From NCBI RefSeq assembly GCF_002005445.1, contig NZ_CP014692.1, positions 930,001 through 994,000 of the forward strand: 64,000 nucleotides of DNA, written 5' to 3'. Shown piece after piece: positions 1 to 8,976 of this stretch (within the stretch, counting starts at the first letter, position 1; each line of letters starts with the position of its first letter). The notes under the pieces were generated by a model, which was given only the letters and a program-made list of their open reading frames with translations, was not told the origin of the DNA and did no database searches. Source of the stretch: Acetobacter aceti. Its GTDB lineage: Bacteria; Pseudomonadota; Alphaproteobacteria; Acetobacterales; Acetobacteraceae. Made by a program: the position numbers and the translations under genes.

Positions 1-2
1 CT

Positions 3-1151
3 CCCACTCAGGCTGCTCCGGTTCAGGCCGCTTCTGACGCTGCCCGTCTGGTTCCGGCCGCAACGGCTTCTGCCGTGCAGACGATCCCCGGCATGCCTCC
101 GGTGATTGACGCCAGGAACATCTATTCCGAGGCGCGCGCCGGAAACCTCAATCCGGAAGTGGCGAAAGATCCCGCCCGCGTCTATGTGCCGAATCTGCGG
201 TCGAATGATGTGTATGTCATCGACCCCACGACGATGAAGGTCGTGGATCGTTTCCCTGTCGGCAAAAGCCCGCAGCACGTCGTGCCGTCCTGGGACATGC
301 GCACGCTGTGGGCGACGAACAATGCCGAGGGTACGACCGAAGGCAGTCTGACACCGATTGACCTGCGCACGGGCAAGCCGGGCGCTCCGGTGCCGGTCGA
401 TGATCCTTACAACATGTATTTCACGCCTGACGGCAGGTCCGCCATCGTGGTGGCGGAAGCCCGCAAGCGCCTCGATTTCCGCGATCCGCACAGCATGCAG
501 ATGCAGGGTTCGGTGGAAGCGCCGGAGTGCCGTGGCATCAACCATGCCGCATTCTCGATTGATGGTCGCTACGCCATTTTCACCTGTGAGTTCGGTGGCA
601 TGCTGGCCAAGGTGGATACGGTCAACCGTCGGCTGATCGGCTATCTGAAGCTGTCCAAAGGCGGAATGCCGCAGGACATTCTGACGGCTCCGAACGGCAG
701 GACATTCTACGTGGCCGACATGCATGCTGACGGCGTGTTCATCGTCGATGGCGATACGTTCAGGGAAACCGGCTTCATCCCGACCGGTGTCGGCACACAC
801 GGCATCTACCCGAGCCGCGATGCGAAGTTCATGTATGTGGCGAACCGTGGCTCCCACAAGGTGCATGGTCCGCGTCACAGCAAGGAAGGCAGCGTGTCCG
901 TCATCGATTTTGCGACCAATCAGGTCGTGAAAACATGGCCGATTCCCGGTGGTGGCAGCCCGGACATGGGCAATGTCAGCGAAGACGGCAAGCTGCTGTG
1001 GCTGTCCGGTCGTTTTGACGATGTTGTTTATGCCATCGACACGAATACCGGCGCGATGACCATCATTCCTGTTGGCGCGGAGCCGCATGGCCTCACTGTC
1101 TGGCCGCAGCCGGGTCGTTATTCGGTGGGTCATACCGGGATCACGCGCTGA
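3..1151 (+). CDS. YVTN-type beta-propeller protein, 5' end cut by window edge
   Basis: The frame is open from base 3, so the true start lies left of the window. The GTG at 75 falls inside an Ala/Pro-rich stretch and is unlikely to be the start. What remains is a chain of beta-propeller blades of the YVTN/YncE type, with repeated patterns such as VYVPNLRSNDVYVIDP, TFYVADMHADGVFIVD, FMYVANRGSHKVHG and VVYAIDTNTGAM. Proteins of this fold are normally exported and serve as binding scaffolds; some resemble the cytochrome d1 propeller, but no heme motif is visible. The Ala/Pro-rich start suggests a linker after a signal peptide. An 11-bp perfect hairpin follows the stop. The specific role is unknown; the fold call is firm. 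Confidence 0.75.
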   Translation, partial: PTQAAPVQAASDAARLVPAATASAVQTIPGMPPVIDARNIYSEARAGNLNPEVAKDPARVYVPNLRSNDVYVIDPTTMKVVDRFPVGKSPQHVVPSWDMRTLWATNNAEGTTEGSLTPIDLRTGKPGAPVPVDDPYNMYFTPDGRSAIVVAEARKRLDFRDPHSMQMQGSVEAPECRGINHAAFSIDGRYAIFTCEFGGMLAKVDTVNRRLIGYLKLSKGGMPQDILTAPNGRTFYVADMHADGVFIVDGDTFRETGFIPTGVGTHGIYPSRDAKFMYVANRGSHKVHGPRHSKEGSVSVIDFATNQVVKTWPIPGGGSPDMGNVSEDGKLLWLSGRFDDVVYAIDTNTGAMTIIPVGAEPHGLTVWPQPGRYSVGHTGITR

Positions 1152-1160
1152 GGTTCATCA

Positions 1161-1191
1161 GGTTCCGACGGTGTTTTCTCCCGTCGGAACC
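1161..1191 (+). terminator. Hairpin downstream of propeller gene
   Basis: A perfect 11-bp stem (GGTTCCGACGG at 1161-1171, CCGTCGGAACC at 1181-1191) closes a 9-base loop 10 bases after the stop codon. There is no T-run, so it may be a weak or Rho-assisted terminator, or an RNA-stabilising hairpin. Confidence 0.55.
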
Positions 1192-1400
1192 GCCTCGCAA
1201 ACGGCCGAGGATGACAGGGTTTCCGGCCGGTCAATCCAGACGTTGTAAATTATTTCTGGTGCAAAGCGCCGCTTCCACTTAAAACCCCCTCCCAAAATTC
1301 GTCAGCAACCCGGCGGTGTTTCCGGCTGAATGGTTTTGGTCCCCCAGTCGGGAGCGGAACCAGACGCGCACACCACCGCCGATACGGAGATTTCCGGCCT

Positions 1401-2279
1401 ATGTCCGACATCCTGCCACGTGTTTCCCCTGAAGAAGCTCCTTCCGGTCTGCTGCCTGTCGAAGGACAGGAAGGCGTGTGGCATCTTGCTCCCCCGGAGA
1501 AGGAATACGGTCATCTGTTCCCGGCCAAGGTGCTGACGGTTCATCACTGGACCGACCGCCTGTTCAGCTTCACCACTACACGCGATCAGGCCCTGCGCTT
1601 CGAGAACGGCCAGTTCACGATGATCGGCATGGAAGTGGACGGCAAGCCGCTGCTGCGCGCCTACTCCATCGCCTCGCCGAACTATGAAGAGCACATGGAG
1701 TTTCTCTCCATCGCCGTGCCGGACGGACCGCTGACCTCGCGTCTGCGCCATGTGAAGGTGGGCGACACGGTGCTGATCGGTCGCAAGCCTGTCGGCACGC
1801 TGCTGCTCGACAATCTGCGTCCGGGCCGCAACCTCTACTTCCTGTCCACGGGCACCGGCCTTGCGCCGTTCATGAGCCTGATCAAGGACCCGGAATGCTA
1901 TGAGCGTTACGAAAACGTCGTGCTGACGCACACGGTCCGCATCTCTGGCGAGCTGGCCTACTTCAATCACATCCGCCACGAGCTTCCCGAGCACGAGTTC
2001 CTTGGAGAGATGATCGCGGGCAAGCTGCGTTATTATCCCGCCGTGACGCGCGAGGACTTTGAAGTCACCGACCGTATCACGACGCTGATCGAGAGCGGCA
2101 AAATTTTCACTGATCTGAACCTGCCGCCGTTCGATCCGGAGCTGGACCGCGTGATGATCTGCGGTTCGCCGGAAATGCTTGCGGATACTGAAAAGCTGCT
2201 TGAAGGCCTTGGATTTGACGAAGGCAATAACTCCAGGCCGGGCGCTTATGTGGTCGAGAAGGCGTTCGCCGAGCGGTAA
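1401..2279 (+). CDS. fpr: Ferredoxin/flavodoxin-NADP reductase
   Basis: A 292-residue FAD protein that moves electrons between NADPH and ferredoxin or flavodoxin in the cytoplasm. The FAD-binding motif RAYSIAS is near residue 94, the NADP pyrophosphate motif STGTGLAPF near 152, and CGSPEM near 254. The C-terminus YVVEKAFAER is typical of the bacterial subclass-I Fpr family, which ends in an aromatic-containing tail that stacks on the flavin. The first ~30 residues are a short extension beyond the usual ~258-residue core. ATG at 1401 follows a purine-rich stretch (ACGGAG near 1385). The gene stands alone and ends at a strong terminator. The family call is secure; the redox partner cannot be told from the sequence. 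Confidence 0.93.
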   Translation: MSDILPRVSPEEAPSGLLPVEGQEGVWHLAPPEKEYGHLFPAKVLTVHHWTDRLFSFTTTRDQALRFENGQFTMIGMEVDGKPLLRAYSIASPNYEEHMEFLSIAVPDGPLTSRLRHVKVGDTVLIGRKPVGTLLLDNLRPGRNLYFLSTGTGLAPFMSLIKDPECYERYENVVLTHTVRISGELAYFNHIRHELPEHEFLGEMIAGKLRYYPAVTREDFEVTDRITTLIESGKIFTDLNLPPFDPELDRVMICGSPEMLADTEKLLEGLGFDEGNNSRPGAYVVEKAFAER

Positions 2280-2305
2280 TACGCGCAGCTATTGCTGGTT
2301 TTTTC

Positions 2306-2340
2306 AAAAGCCCCGGATACTTGTTTCCGGGGCTTTTTTA
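2306..2340 (+). terminator. Rho-independent terminator after fpr
   Basis: Stem AAAAGCCCCGGA (2306-2317) pairs with TCCGGGGCTTTT (2326-2337), followed by more T. A classic intrinsic terminator 26 bases after the fpr stop. Confidence 0.9.
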
Positions 2341-2404
2341 TTTGAATGTCGTCTTATGGTGTGGAACGCCCAGACCTGATGAATGCTGTCGTGCAAGGAG
2401 GCAT

Positions 2405-2740
2405 TCAGATGGCCTGCCCTCCGGAGACTTCGATCCTCTGTGCGTTGATCCAGCGATTATCCTCGGAAAACAGGGATGCGATCATCGGACCGATATCGTC
2501 TGGAAGATCCGGACGTTCCAGTGCTGTTACTGCGGCAATCGGTCTTGCAATATCCGGATTGTCCCTGACCGCACCACCTGAAAAATCGGTCTGGATTGCT
2601 CCGCGTGCGACTGTACTGACGGCGATGCGCCGAGGCTCCGGTTCCTTGGCCATATAATGTGTCATGATCTCGTCTGCGCCCTTCATGGCGGCGTAGGCAA
2701 TCCGGCCGCTCGATCCTTCTGCTCCTTGCGCCTGTGCCAA
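2405..2740 (-). pseudogene. C-terminal half of a short-chain dehydrogenase/reductase
   Basis: This minus-strand frame has the second half of an SDR: the catalytic YxxxK (YAAMK), the stretch AVRDNPDIA, and the conserved SDR tail NRWINAQRIEVSGGQAI. The N-terminal Rossmann half (TGxxxGxG, NNAG) is absent. The frame hits a stop at about 2762, and what precedes YAAMK is Ala/Gln-rich sequence unrelated to an SDR. With about 110 of the usual ~245 residues and no cofactor site, it is almost certainly a decayed remnant. The nominal start (TTG at 2740) has no convincing ribosome site. The 220 bases up to 2961 contain nothing else I recognise. Confidence 0.75.
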
Positions 2741-2961
2741 CGCCGCTTTCGGTGCTTTATTCAGGCAACCGGCAGCTTTCTCCTCGTGTGCGTATTTTTG
2801 TTGATTGGCTGTTGGACATTATCGGTCTGGCGTCAGGTTCCAGGATGTGACCCTTATGAGGCTGCATCTCCGAATAAATGTCTGTATTGAAGGGCTTTTT
2901 GTTCTGTTTTTTTTGAAGCATAAAAATCAATATTTTAGTTCGTAGCGAGAAATCACCTTAT

Positions 2962-3987
2962 TCATATCTGGCAGCACATCTCCGCAATTACACATGCTAC
3001 TCCGGCCAGCGCTCCAAGTGAGAGCGTCACTACCGTCACCACACGTGGCCCTGCAACCAGCACATTCCGTAAATCAACCCCCAGTCCTAACGCAGCCATC
3101 GCTACGAGCGTGAGAAGGCTGCTTGTTGTGTGCATTGGCGCAAGCAGGGCGTGCGACACCAGATCCAGCGAGCGGGCTGCCATCAGTCCCATGAAGATCA
3201 GAATAAAGGGTGGCAGAAAGCGACTCAGGCAGAAACGAGGCTTTGCGCTGCATACGGGACGTCGCCGTGCGTAAATCAGGGAGGATACTGCGACAACCGG
3301 CCCGAGCATCAGCACACGGACCAGTTTGACCAACGTGCCAATCTGTACCGCTGCTGTGCCCATCGGGCCAGCGGCAGCCAGCACCTGAGGTACGGCGTAG
3401 ACCGTGAGGCCCGCAAGCACACCGCTGGCGGGCTGAGTCAGATGCAGGATGTGGGCTGCCAGAGGCAGGAGCAGGACCACCAGAATGCCCAGTACGGCGG
3501 TGAAAGCCACCGCAGTGGCAGTGTCCTCACTGTCGGCGTCGATGGCTGCCGCGACTGCGGCAATGGCGGAGTTGCCACAGATGGCGTTTCCGCAGGCGAT
3601 CAGCACCGCCATTTTGGAAGGCAGGCCGCAGACGTGTCCCAGCATTATGCCAATCCCGATCGTAATGCCAACGGTTCCCACAATCCCAAGAAGAAGGGCC
3701 GGACCGGCCCGCAGAACCATTTCGACACTGACGGCGGCTCCCATGAGCGCAACGGCTGCTTCCAGCAGGATATGAGCGGAAAAATGGATGCCCCGTTCAA
3801 AAATGACCGAGGGTTTCCAGATTGTGCGCAGAACGGTTCCTGTCAGGATGGCGAGCACAAGACTGTCAATCCATGCGGTACCTGCCAGAAAAAGCTCCGC
3901 CTGTTCGAGGAATATGGCGCTTCCGGCGACTGTCAGGCTGAGCAGGAGCCCCGGAATTGCAGGTAAAAAGAGAACTGTCCGTTTCAT
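2962..3987 (-). CDS. YeiH/UPF0324 family putative sulfate/anion exporter
   Basis: A 341-residue inner-membrane protein with about ten hydrophobic segments. It matches the YeiH family (Cons_hypoth698) through the conserved centre GNAICGNSAIAAVAAAIDA, the block VYAVPQVLAAAGPMGTAAVQIGTLVKLVRVLMLGPV, and the C-terminal LGVDLRNV. Family members are annotated as putative sulfate exporters and are often induced by taurine or sulfite. It is divergent from a LysR-type gene with only 75 bases between them, the usual arrangement for a LysR regulator and its target. Nothing in the sequence proves the substrate. Confidence 0.88.
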   Translation of the reverse strand: MKRTVLFLPAIPGLLLSLTVAGSAIFLEQAELFLAGTAWIDSLVLAILTGTVLRTIWKPSVIFERGIHFSAHILLEAAVALMGAAVSVEMVLRAGPALLLGIVGTVGITIGIGIMLGHVCGLPSKMAVLIACGNAICGNSAIAAVAAAIDADSEDTATAVAFTAVLGILVVLLLPLAAHILHLTQPASGVLAGLTVYAVPQVLAAAGPMGTAAVQIGTLVKLVRVLMLGPVVAVSSLIYARRRPVCSAKPRFCLSRFLPPFILIFMGLMAARSLDLVSHALLAPMHTTSSLLTLVAMAALGLGVDLRNVLVAGPRVVTVVTLSLGALAGVACVIAEMCCQI

Positions 3988-4062
3988 GTGGAGAGGATCG
4001 TGTCATATGGATGAAAAATCCAATCGATTGATATGGTTTTTTTAATAAGGTAAATCTATTGA

Positions 4063-4938
4063 ATGACACTTGAACAGCTTCGTATTTTCGTGACAGTGGC
4101 GGAACTTCTGAACATGCGGGCAGCGGCGGAAACGCTGCATCTCTCACAGCCGGCGGTCAGCGCTGCTATCGCTGCGCTGGAAGAGCGGCATGCGACACGT
4201 CTTTTCGACCGCGTGGGACGAGGGCTTGAACTCAACGAGGCGGGCAGGGCTTTTCTGCCAGCCGCGCGGAATGTGCTGTCCAGAGCAGCAGAAGCGGTGC
4301 AGATTCTGGATGATCTCTCGGGACTTTTGCGCGGAGAACTGCGGATTGCGGCCAGTCAGACCGTGGCGACCTACTGGTTGCCGGCTTTTCTGACCCGGTT
4401 TGCCACGCACTATCCGGCCATCAGGTTAAAGTGTAGCGTCAGCAATACCATGCAGGCCGCTGCCGCCGTGATGGAGCGGGAGGCTGATCTGGGGTTTGTG
4501 GAAGGGCAGGTTGATAAGGCGTTCCTGCTGCATAAACAGCCAGTGGCATCAGATGATTTTAATCTTTATGCGGCGTCCGGACATCCTCTCGTCGGCCATT
4601 CTCTGACCCGGCAGGATCTCGTGGATGCGCAGTGGGTGTTGCGTGAGGAAGGCTCCGGCACACGGGAGCATCTGGCGCATTGTCTGAAATCGCTCTTTCA
4701 GCTTGATCTGGCCGATCTCGATATCCGTCTCGTGCTGCCTTCCAATGAAGCGGTGCTGGAAGGAGTGGCCAGCGGCGGACTGATCTCGGCCATGTCCGAT
4801 CTTGCGGCTGCTTCCCGTGTCCGGGCAGGGCTGGTGGTGCCGCTTGGTTGTAATCTTGAGAAACGGCGTTTTCATCTGCTGCGTCATCGTGAACGACCTT
4901 TGAGTCGGGCTGCGCAGGCGTTCGTGGCAATGCTGTAG
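4063..4938 (+). CDS. LysR-family transcriptional regulator of the divergent yeiH-like gene
   Basis: A 291-residue LysR-type regulator. The N-terminal winged helix runs from residue 1 to ~60 (LEQLRIFVTVAELLNMRAAAETLHLSQPAVSAAI). A periplasmic-binding-like effector domain follows from ~90 (LRGELRIAASQTVATYWLP), as in the CysB/CbbR/YeiE branch. It starts 75 bases from the divergent exporter gene, and the AT-rich space between (3988-4062) must hold both promoters and the operator. By family precedent it activates the divergent gene when bound to a small anion or metabolite, and autorepresses. The effector is unknown. Confidence 0.9.
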   Translation: MTLEQLRIFVTVAELLNMRAAAETLHLSQPAVSAAIAALEERHATRLFDRVGRGLELNEAGRAFLPAARNVLSRAAEAVQILDDLSGLLRGELRIAASQTVATYWLPAFLTRFATHYPAIRLKCSVSNTMQAAAAVMEREADLGFVEGQVDKAFLLHKQPVASDDFNLYAASGHPLVGHSLTRQDLVDAQWVLREEGSGTREHLAHCLKSLFQLDLADLDIRLVLPSNEAVLEGVASGGLISAMSDLAAASRVRAGLVVPLGCNLEKRRFHLLRHRERPLSRAAQAFVAML

Positions 4939-5049
4939 GTGTCTTTGCGTTTCTGAAAGAAATCTCGTCATTCTGTTTCGGTTGTTTCCGCAATCCACTC
5001 AAGGCATCCTTGGTCCAACAGGCTGATGAAACCGGATGGAGTGCAAAAT

Positions 5050-6447
5050 ATGTCTGACAGGACAGAATACGACGTTGATCTGCTGGTCATTGGCGCGGGA
5101 TCGGGCGGCGTTCGTTGCGCGCGCATTGCCGCCGGACATGGCGCCAAGGTCGCCGTGGTCGAAAGCCGTCACTGGGGCGGAACCTGCGTCAATCTGGGCT
5201 GCGTGCCTAAGAAGCTGATGGTGCAGGCCAGCGAATATGGTGACTATGTCGAGGACAGCCACGGATTTGGCTGGAACACGCAGGCAGGTCGTTTCGACTG
5301 GGGCAGGCTGATTGCCGCCAAGGACAGGGAAATCTCACGCCTGAACGGCATTTATGTCTCGATGCTTGAAAAGGCGGGCGTTCGGCTGCTGACGGGTTTC
5401 GCCAGCTTCGAGGATGCGCATACTCTTGTTGTTTCACCATCGGAACTGGCTCCCGATGCGAAGCCGGAGCGCATTACGGCGAAGCAGATTGTCATTGCGA
5501 CAGGATCGACGCCTTCGAAACTGGAGATTGAAGGCTCTGAACTGGCCATCACGTCTGACGAGGTTTTCGGGCTGAAGGAGATGCCGAAGCGTGTCTGCAT
5601 TATCGGAGGCGGCTATATCGGCATCGAGTTCGCGGGAATTTTTGCGGGGCTCGGGGCGGAGGTCGATCTGGTCTATCGTCAGGCGTTACCTCTGCGCGGC
5701 TTCGATGAGGACCTTCGCGAAGCGCTGCATGAGGCCATCAGTCAGCGTGGCGTGACCCAGCACGTTCAGGCCAGCCCGAAGAGCATCCGCAAGGAAGGCG
5801 AGGCTCTGGTCGTCGCACTTGATAACGGCACGGAACTGACTGTCGACTGTGTGCTGACGGCCACAGGGCGTCACCCGAAGAGCGGCAGGCTCGGGCTTGA
5901 AAACACTCGCGTTCGTCGGACAGCAGGGGGACGCATCGAGGTCGACCGGCACTTCGAAACCGCCGAACCCGGCGTGTTCGCCATCGGCGACGTGACGAAT
6001 CATCTCAACCTGACCCCTGTCGCCATTGCCGAGGGGCATATCCTTGCCGACCGGCTGTTTGCGGATCGGTCCCGTGAGTGGTCGTTCGACACCACGCCGA
6101 AAGCGGTGTTCTTCACGCCACCGCTCGCCAGTGTCGGTCTGTCGGAGGCTGAGGCGGCTGAAAAGGGCGCGGTGGATATCTATGTCTCTAAGTTCCGCCC
6201 GATGCGTCACACGCTCGGTGGTCGCGAACGGCGTACGCTGATGAAGCTGGTCGTCGATCAGGCGACCCAGAAGGTGGTCGGTGCGCACATGCTTGGCGAG
6301 GATGCGCCGGAACTGATGCAGGGACTGGCCATTGCCGTGACGGCGGGGCTGCGGAAGGCTGATTTCGACCGGACAATCGGCATTCACCCGAGTTCTGCCG
6401 AGGAGTTTGTCACAATGCGCACGCGGACGCGTGTGACCGGAGATTGA
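5050..6447 (+). CDS. gor: Glutathione-disulfide reductase
   Basis: A 465-residue FAD- and NADPH-dependent disulfide reductase that keeps glutathione reduced. The FAD Rossmann motif VIGAGSGGVRCAR is near residue 12. The redox-active disulfide lies in GGTCVNLGCVPKK, the glutathione reductase form. The second Rossmann fold is IIGGGYIGIEF, the FAD-binding ATGRHP and FAIGDVTN motifs follow, and the catalytic His-Glu pair is in GIHPSSAEE near the C-terminus. A longer reading from 5026 is possible, but GGAG at 5038-5041 sits 8 bases before ATG 5050, so I take the later start. It is monocistronic. Confidence 0.92.
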   Translation: MSDRTEYDVDLLVIGAGSGGVRCARIAAGHGAKVAVVESRHWGGTCVNLGCVPKKLMVQASEYGDYVEDSHGFGWNTQAGRFDWGRLIAAKDREISRLNGIYVSMLEKAGVRLLTGFASFEDAHTLVVSPSELAPDAKPERITAKQIVIATGSTPSKLEIEGSELAITSDEVFGLKEMPKRVCIIGGGYIGIEFAGIFAGLGAEVDLVYRQALPLRGFDEDLREALHEAISQRGVTQHVQASPKSIRKEGEALVVALDNGTELTVDCVLTATGRHPKSGRLGLENTRVRRTAGGRIEVDRHFETAEPGVFAIGDVTNHLNLTPVAIAEGHILADRLFADRSREWSFDTTPKAVFFTPPLASVGLSEAEAAEKGAVDIYVSKFRPMRHTLGGRERRTLMKLVVDQATQKVVGAHMLGEDAPELMQGLAIAVTAGLRKADFDRTIGIHPSSAEEFVTMRTRTRVTGD

Positions 6448-6499
6448 CGGATTTTTCCTGCTTCAAGGCGCATTCTTTCCCGATTGACGGGCTTGAGTA

Positions 6500-6512
6500 A
6501 TTCGTTACGAAT
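6500..6512. promoter_or_regulatory. 13-bp palindrome upstream of amtB
   Basis: ATTCGT-T-ACGAAT is a perfect 6+1+6 inverted repeat about 147 bases before the amtB start, in the otherwise empty 6448-6658 interval. It could be an operator. No sigma-54 (-24/-12) element was convincing, so no claim is made about nitrogen control. Confidence 0.3.
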
Positions 6513-6658
6513 AAGCTACGTATAGGCAATATCAGTGTCATCTCACAACGGGATGAACGTCTTGATGTGTGTGCCGTCAGCAGGGTGTCCCCACGGGTCC
6601 TGCCGGGCGGGCGCACAGCATGATCAGGCGTGAATGAGGCAGGGGGCAGCGAGCGTTT

Positions 6659-8095
6659 ATGAATATTCAGGTTTCCTCGTTCGCGGGGCATGCCCCGTAT
6701 CGGCAGGATGAGGCGGACAGGACGCTGAAATCCCGCTTCTCCGGAGTTCTGGCGGCTGCTTCCGTTGGTGCGGCCGGCCTCTTTGCGGCCATGCCGGCCT
6801 TTGCTCAGGACGCCGCAGCGCCGGCCCCGAGCATCGATACGGGTGACACGGCCTGGATGCTGGTCAGCACGGCGCTGGTGCTGATGATGACCATTCCGGG
6901 TCTTGGCCTGTTTTACGCCGGTATGGTTCGCAAGAAGAACGTGCTGGCGACTCTCATGCAGAGTTTCGCCCTCTGCTGTATCATCACCATCGTCTGGATG
7001 GTGGCGGGTTACTCGCTCGCCTTCTCGAATGGCACGCCTTATGTCGGCGGCCTGTCCAAGGCGTTCCTCGCGACACTGGGCGACCATATCAGCAAGGGCG
7101 CGGACATCCCGTTCACCATTGGTGCGGGTACTGACGCGGCCACGACCATGACGATCCCTGAGAGCATCTTCATGATGTTCCAGATGACCTTCGCCATCAT
7201 CACACCGGCTCTGATCGCAGGCGCCTATGCGGAGCGCATGAAGTTTTCGGCGGTGTGCCTGTTCAGCATCCTGTGGTCGCTGATCGTTTACGCACCGGTT
7301 GCCCACTGGGTCTGGAGCCCGCTCGGCTGGCTCGCCGGTATGGGCACGCTGGATTTCGCCGGTGGCACGGTCGTCCATATCAACGCCGGTGTCGCCGGTC
7401 TGGTGTGCGCCCTGGTCCTCGGCAAGCGTCGTGGCTATGGCACGGAAGACCTTGCGCCGTTCAACCTGACCTATGCCGTCATAGGCGCTTCCCTTCTGTG
7501 GGTGGGCTGGTTCGGCTTTAACGCTGGTTCCGCTGTCGGTGCGAATGGCCGTGCGGGCATGGCGATGGCCACCACACAGATCGCAGCGGCTGCGGCGGGC
7601 GTGTCCTGGATGGTCGCCGAATGGTTCCGCACGGGCAAGCCAACGGTTCTCGGCATCCTCTCCGGCGCTGTCGGCGGTCTTGTCGCCATTACGCCTGCCG
7701 CCGGTTTTGTGCTGCCGGGCGGCGCTCTGGCCATCGGCCTGATCACTGGCGTCGTCTGCTACTGGGGTGCGACATCCCTCAAGCACATGATGGGCTATGA
7801 CGACAGCCTCGACGCGTTCGGTGTGCATGGCGTTGGCGGCATCGTCGGCGCTCTTCTGACCGGTGTCTTTGCTTACGGTCCGCTCTCCGCGACGGACGCC
7901 AACCCGGCAGGCACCTCCGGTTCACTGCATCAGCTTCTGGTTCAGGCCGAGGCTGTGGGTGTAACGATTGTCTGGTGTGGCATCATGACGTTCATCCTGC
8001 TGAAGATCGTTGACCTCGTCGTCGGTCTGCGCGTCTCCACCGAGGCTGAGCAGGAAGGTCTGGACGTTGCGCTGCATGGCGAGCGTATCAACTGA
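6659..8095 (+). CDS. amtB: Ammonium transporter AmtB
   Basis: A 478-residue Amt/Rh channel for ammonium/ammonia at the inner membrane. After an Ala-rich signal-peptide-like segment ending near AMPAFAQDA (about residue 50) come eleven hydrophobic helices. Amt hallmarks include DTAWMLVSTALVLMMTIPGLGLFYAGMV, FAGGTVVHINAGVAGLV (first pore His) and DDSLDAFGVHGVGGIVGALLTG (second pore His). The conserved Phe gate and Trp/Ser recruitment-site regions are also in place. No glnK/glnB gene is adjacent, although most bacteria pair amtB with one. A strong terminator follows. Confidence 0.95.
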   Translation: MNIQVSSFAGHAPYRQDEADRTLKSRFSGVLAAASVGAAGLFAAMPAFAQDAAAPAPSIDTGDTAWMLVSTALVLMMTIPGLGLFYAGMVRKKNVLATLMQSFALCCIITIVWMVAGYSLAFSNGTPYVGGLSKAFLATLGDHISKGADIPFTIGAGTDAATTMTIPESIFMMFQMTFAIITPALIAGAYAERMKFSAVCLFSILWSLIVYAPVAHWVWSPLGWLAGMGTLDFAGGTVVHINAGVAGLVCALVLGKRRGYGTEDLAPFNLTYAVIGASLLWVGWFGFNAGSAVGANGRAGMAMATTQIAAAAAGVSWMVAEWFRTGKPTVLGILSGAVGGLVAITPAAGFVLPGGALAIGLITGVVCYWGATSLKHMMGYDDSLDAFGVHGVGGIVGALLTGVFAYGPLSATDANPAGTSGSLHQLLVQAEAVGVTIVWCGIMTFILLKIVDLVVGLRVSTEAEQEGLDVALHGERIN

Positions 8096-8121
8096 ACCCT
8101 GAGAGATCAGTCATTTCTGGG

Positions 8122-8153
8122 AAAGGGGCGGGTCGTTTGATCCGCCCCTTTTT
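8122..8153 (+). terminator. Rho-independent terminator after amtB
   Basis: Stem AAAGGGGCGG (8122-8131) with CCGCCCCTTT (8142-8151), then T residues, 27 bases after the amtB stop. Confidence 0.9.
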
Positions 8154-8263
8154 CGTTCAGGGCTGCGGGCTTGTATGATCACGCGTTCTGGTTTCTTCTG
8201 AGGATGGATGCTGTGCCGCTTGGGCGCGGCATCACCGTCAACATTGTGATGTAAGGACAGCCG

Positions 8264-8788
8264 ATGGGCTTCAATCGTTCCGTTCGTACGGTGACTGCTT
8301 CGCTTGCTCTTCTGGCAGCGGGTGCAGCCTGGTCTGTGGTTCTGCCGGGTGAGGCGCATGCCGCCGTGACGGCCAAAGAGTGCCATGCGAAATTCAAGGC
8401 GGCCAAGGAAGGCGGCACTCTGGCCGGTCAGAGTTACAAGGATTTCAAGGCTGCTCAGTGCGCTGGCGCCGAGTCCGAGTCTGAGTCGGACGAAAAGACC
8501 GCGGATACGGCCCCTGCCACGACTCCTGCTGCTGGCGCAGTGGCTGAGACCAAGACCGAAAGCAAGTCGAAGACGACCTCCACGGCTTCGACCTATACAG
8601 GAAATGCCGTGTTCCCGAGCAAGGTTTCCTCGAAATACTCTTCCCTGTCCGCAGGCAAGGCTCGTATGAAGACCTGTCTGGACCAGTATCACGCCAACAA
8701 AGCAGGTGGTGGTAATGGCGGTCTGGCCTGGATTCAGAAAGGTGGCGGTTATTACAGTGTTTGTACGAAGCGTCTGAAAGGCGAATAA
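8264..8788 (+). CDS. Small secreted protein with two PsiF-like Cys/Lys segments
   Basis: A 174-residue protein with a clear signal peptide (hydrophobic core ASLALLAAGAAW, cleavage probably after GEAHA near residue 33). The mature part has two short related segments: ECHAKFKAAKEGG...FKAAQC at residues ~39-67 and RMKTCLDQYHANKAGG...YYSVCTKRLK at ~135-172. An acidic, Ser/Thr/Ala-rich linker separates them. The spacing of the Cys pairs and the Lys-rich pattern loosely resemble the PsiF repeat of phosphate-starvation proteins, but this is weak. I do not recognise a function. It stands alone between two terminators, and ATG 8264 follows GGACAG. Confidence 0.7.
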   Translation: MGFNRSVRTVTASLALLAAGAAWSVVLPGEAHAAVTAKECHAKFKAAKEGGTLAGQSYKDFKAAQCAGAESESESDEKTADTAPATTPAAGAVAETKTESKSKTTSTASTYTGNAVFPSKVSSKYSSLSAGKARMKTCLDQYHANKAGGGNGGLAWIQKGGGYYSVCTKRLKGE

Positions 8789-8816
8789 ACCTTTCCGCCG
8801 TTTGTGTTTTTGCAAG

Positions 8817-8846
8817 AAACCGCCCCTTGAAACGGGGCGGTTTTTT
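8817..8846 (+). terminator. Rho-independent terminator
   Basis: Stem AAACCGCCCC (8817-8826) with GGGGCGGTTT (8834-8843) and a run of six T ends the preceding small secreted-protein gene. Confidence 0.92.
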
Positions 8847-8976
8847 GTATTCCGGCCTGTATTTTAAGGGCTTGGAAAGGGATGTATCCAAAAAATTAGC
8901 TATTTGAACCAATAATTGGACCCCAGAGGATTTTTCTAAGTGCGATCAAAAGGTTGCGCTGTGACTGGGGGAAAAA

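Noticed and set aside
6410..7828. A 472-codon minus-strand frame opposite amtB
   Set aside because: It is the shadow of a GC-rich gene on the other strand; composition is biased to Arg/His/Gln and the plus-strand AmtB is unmistakable.
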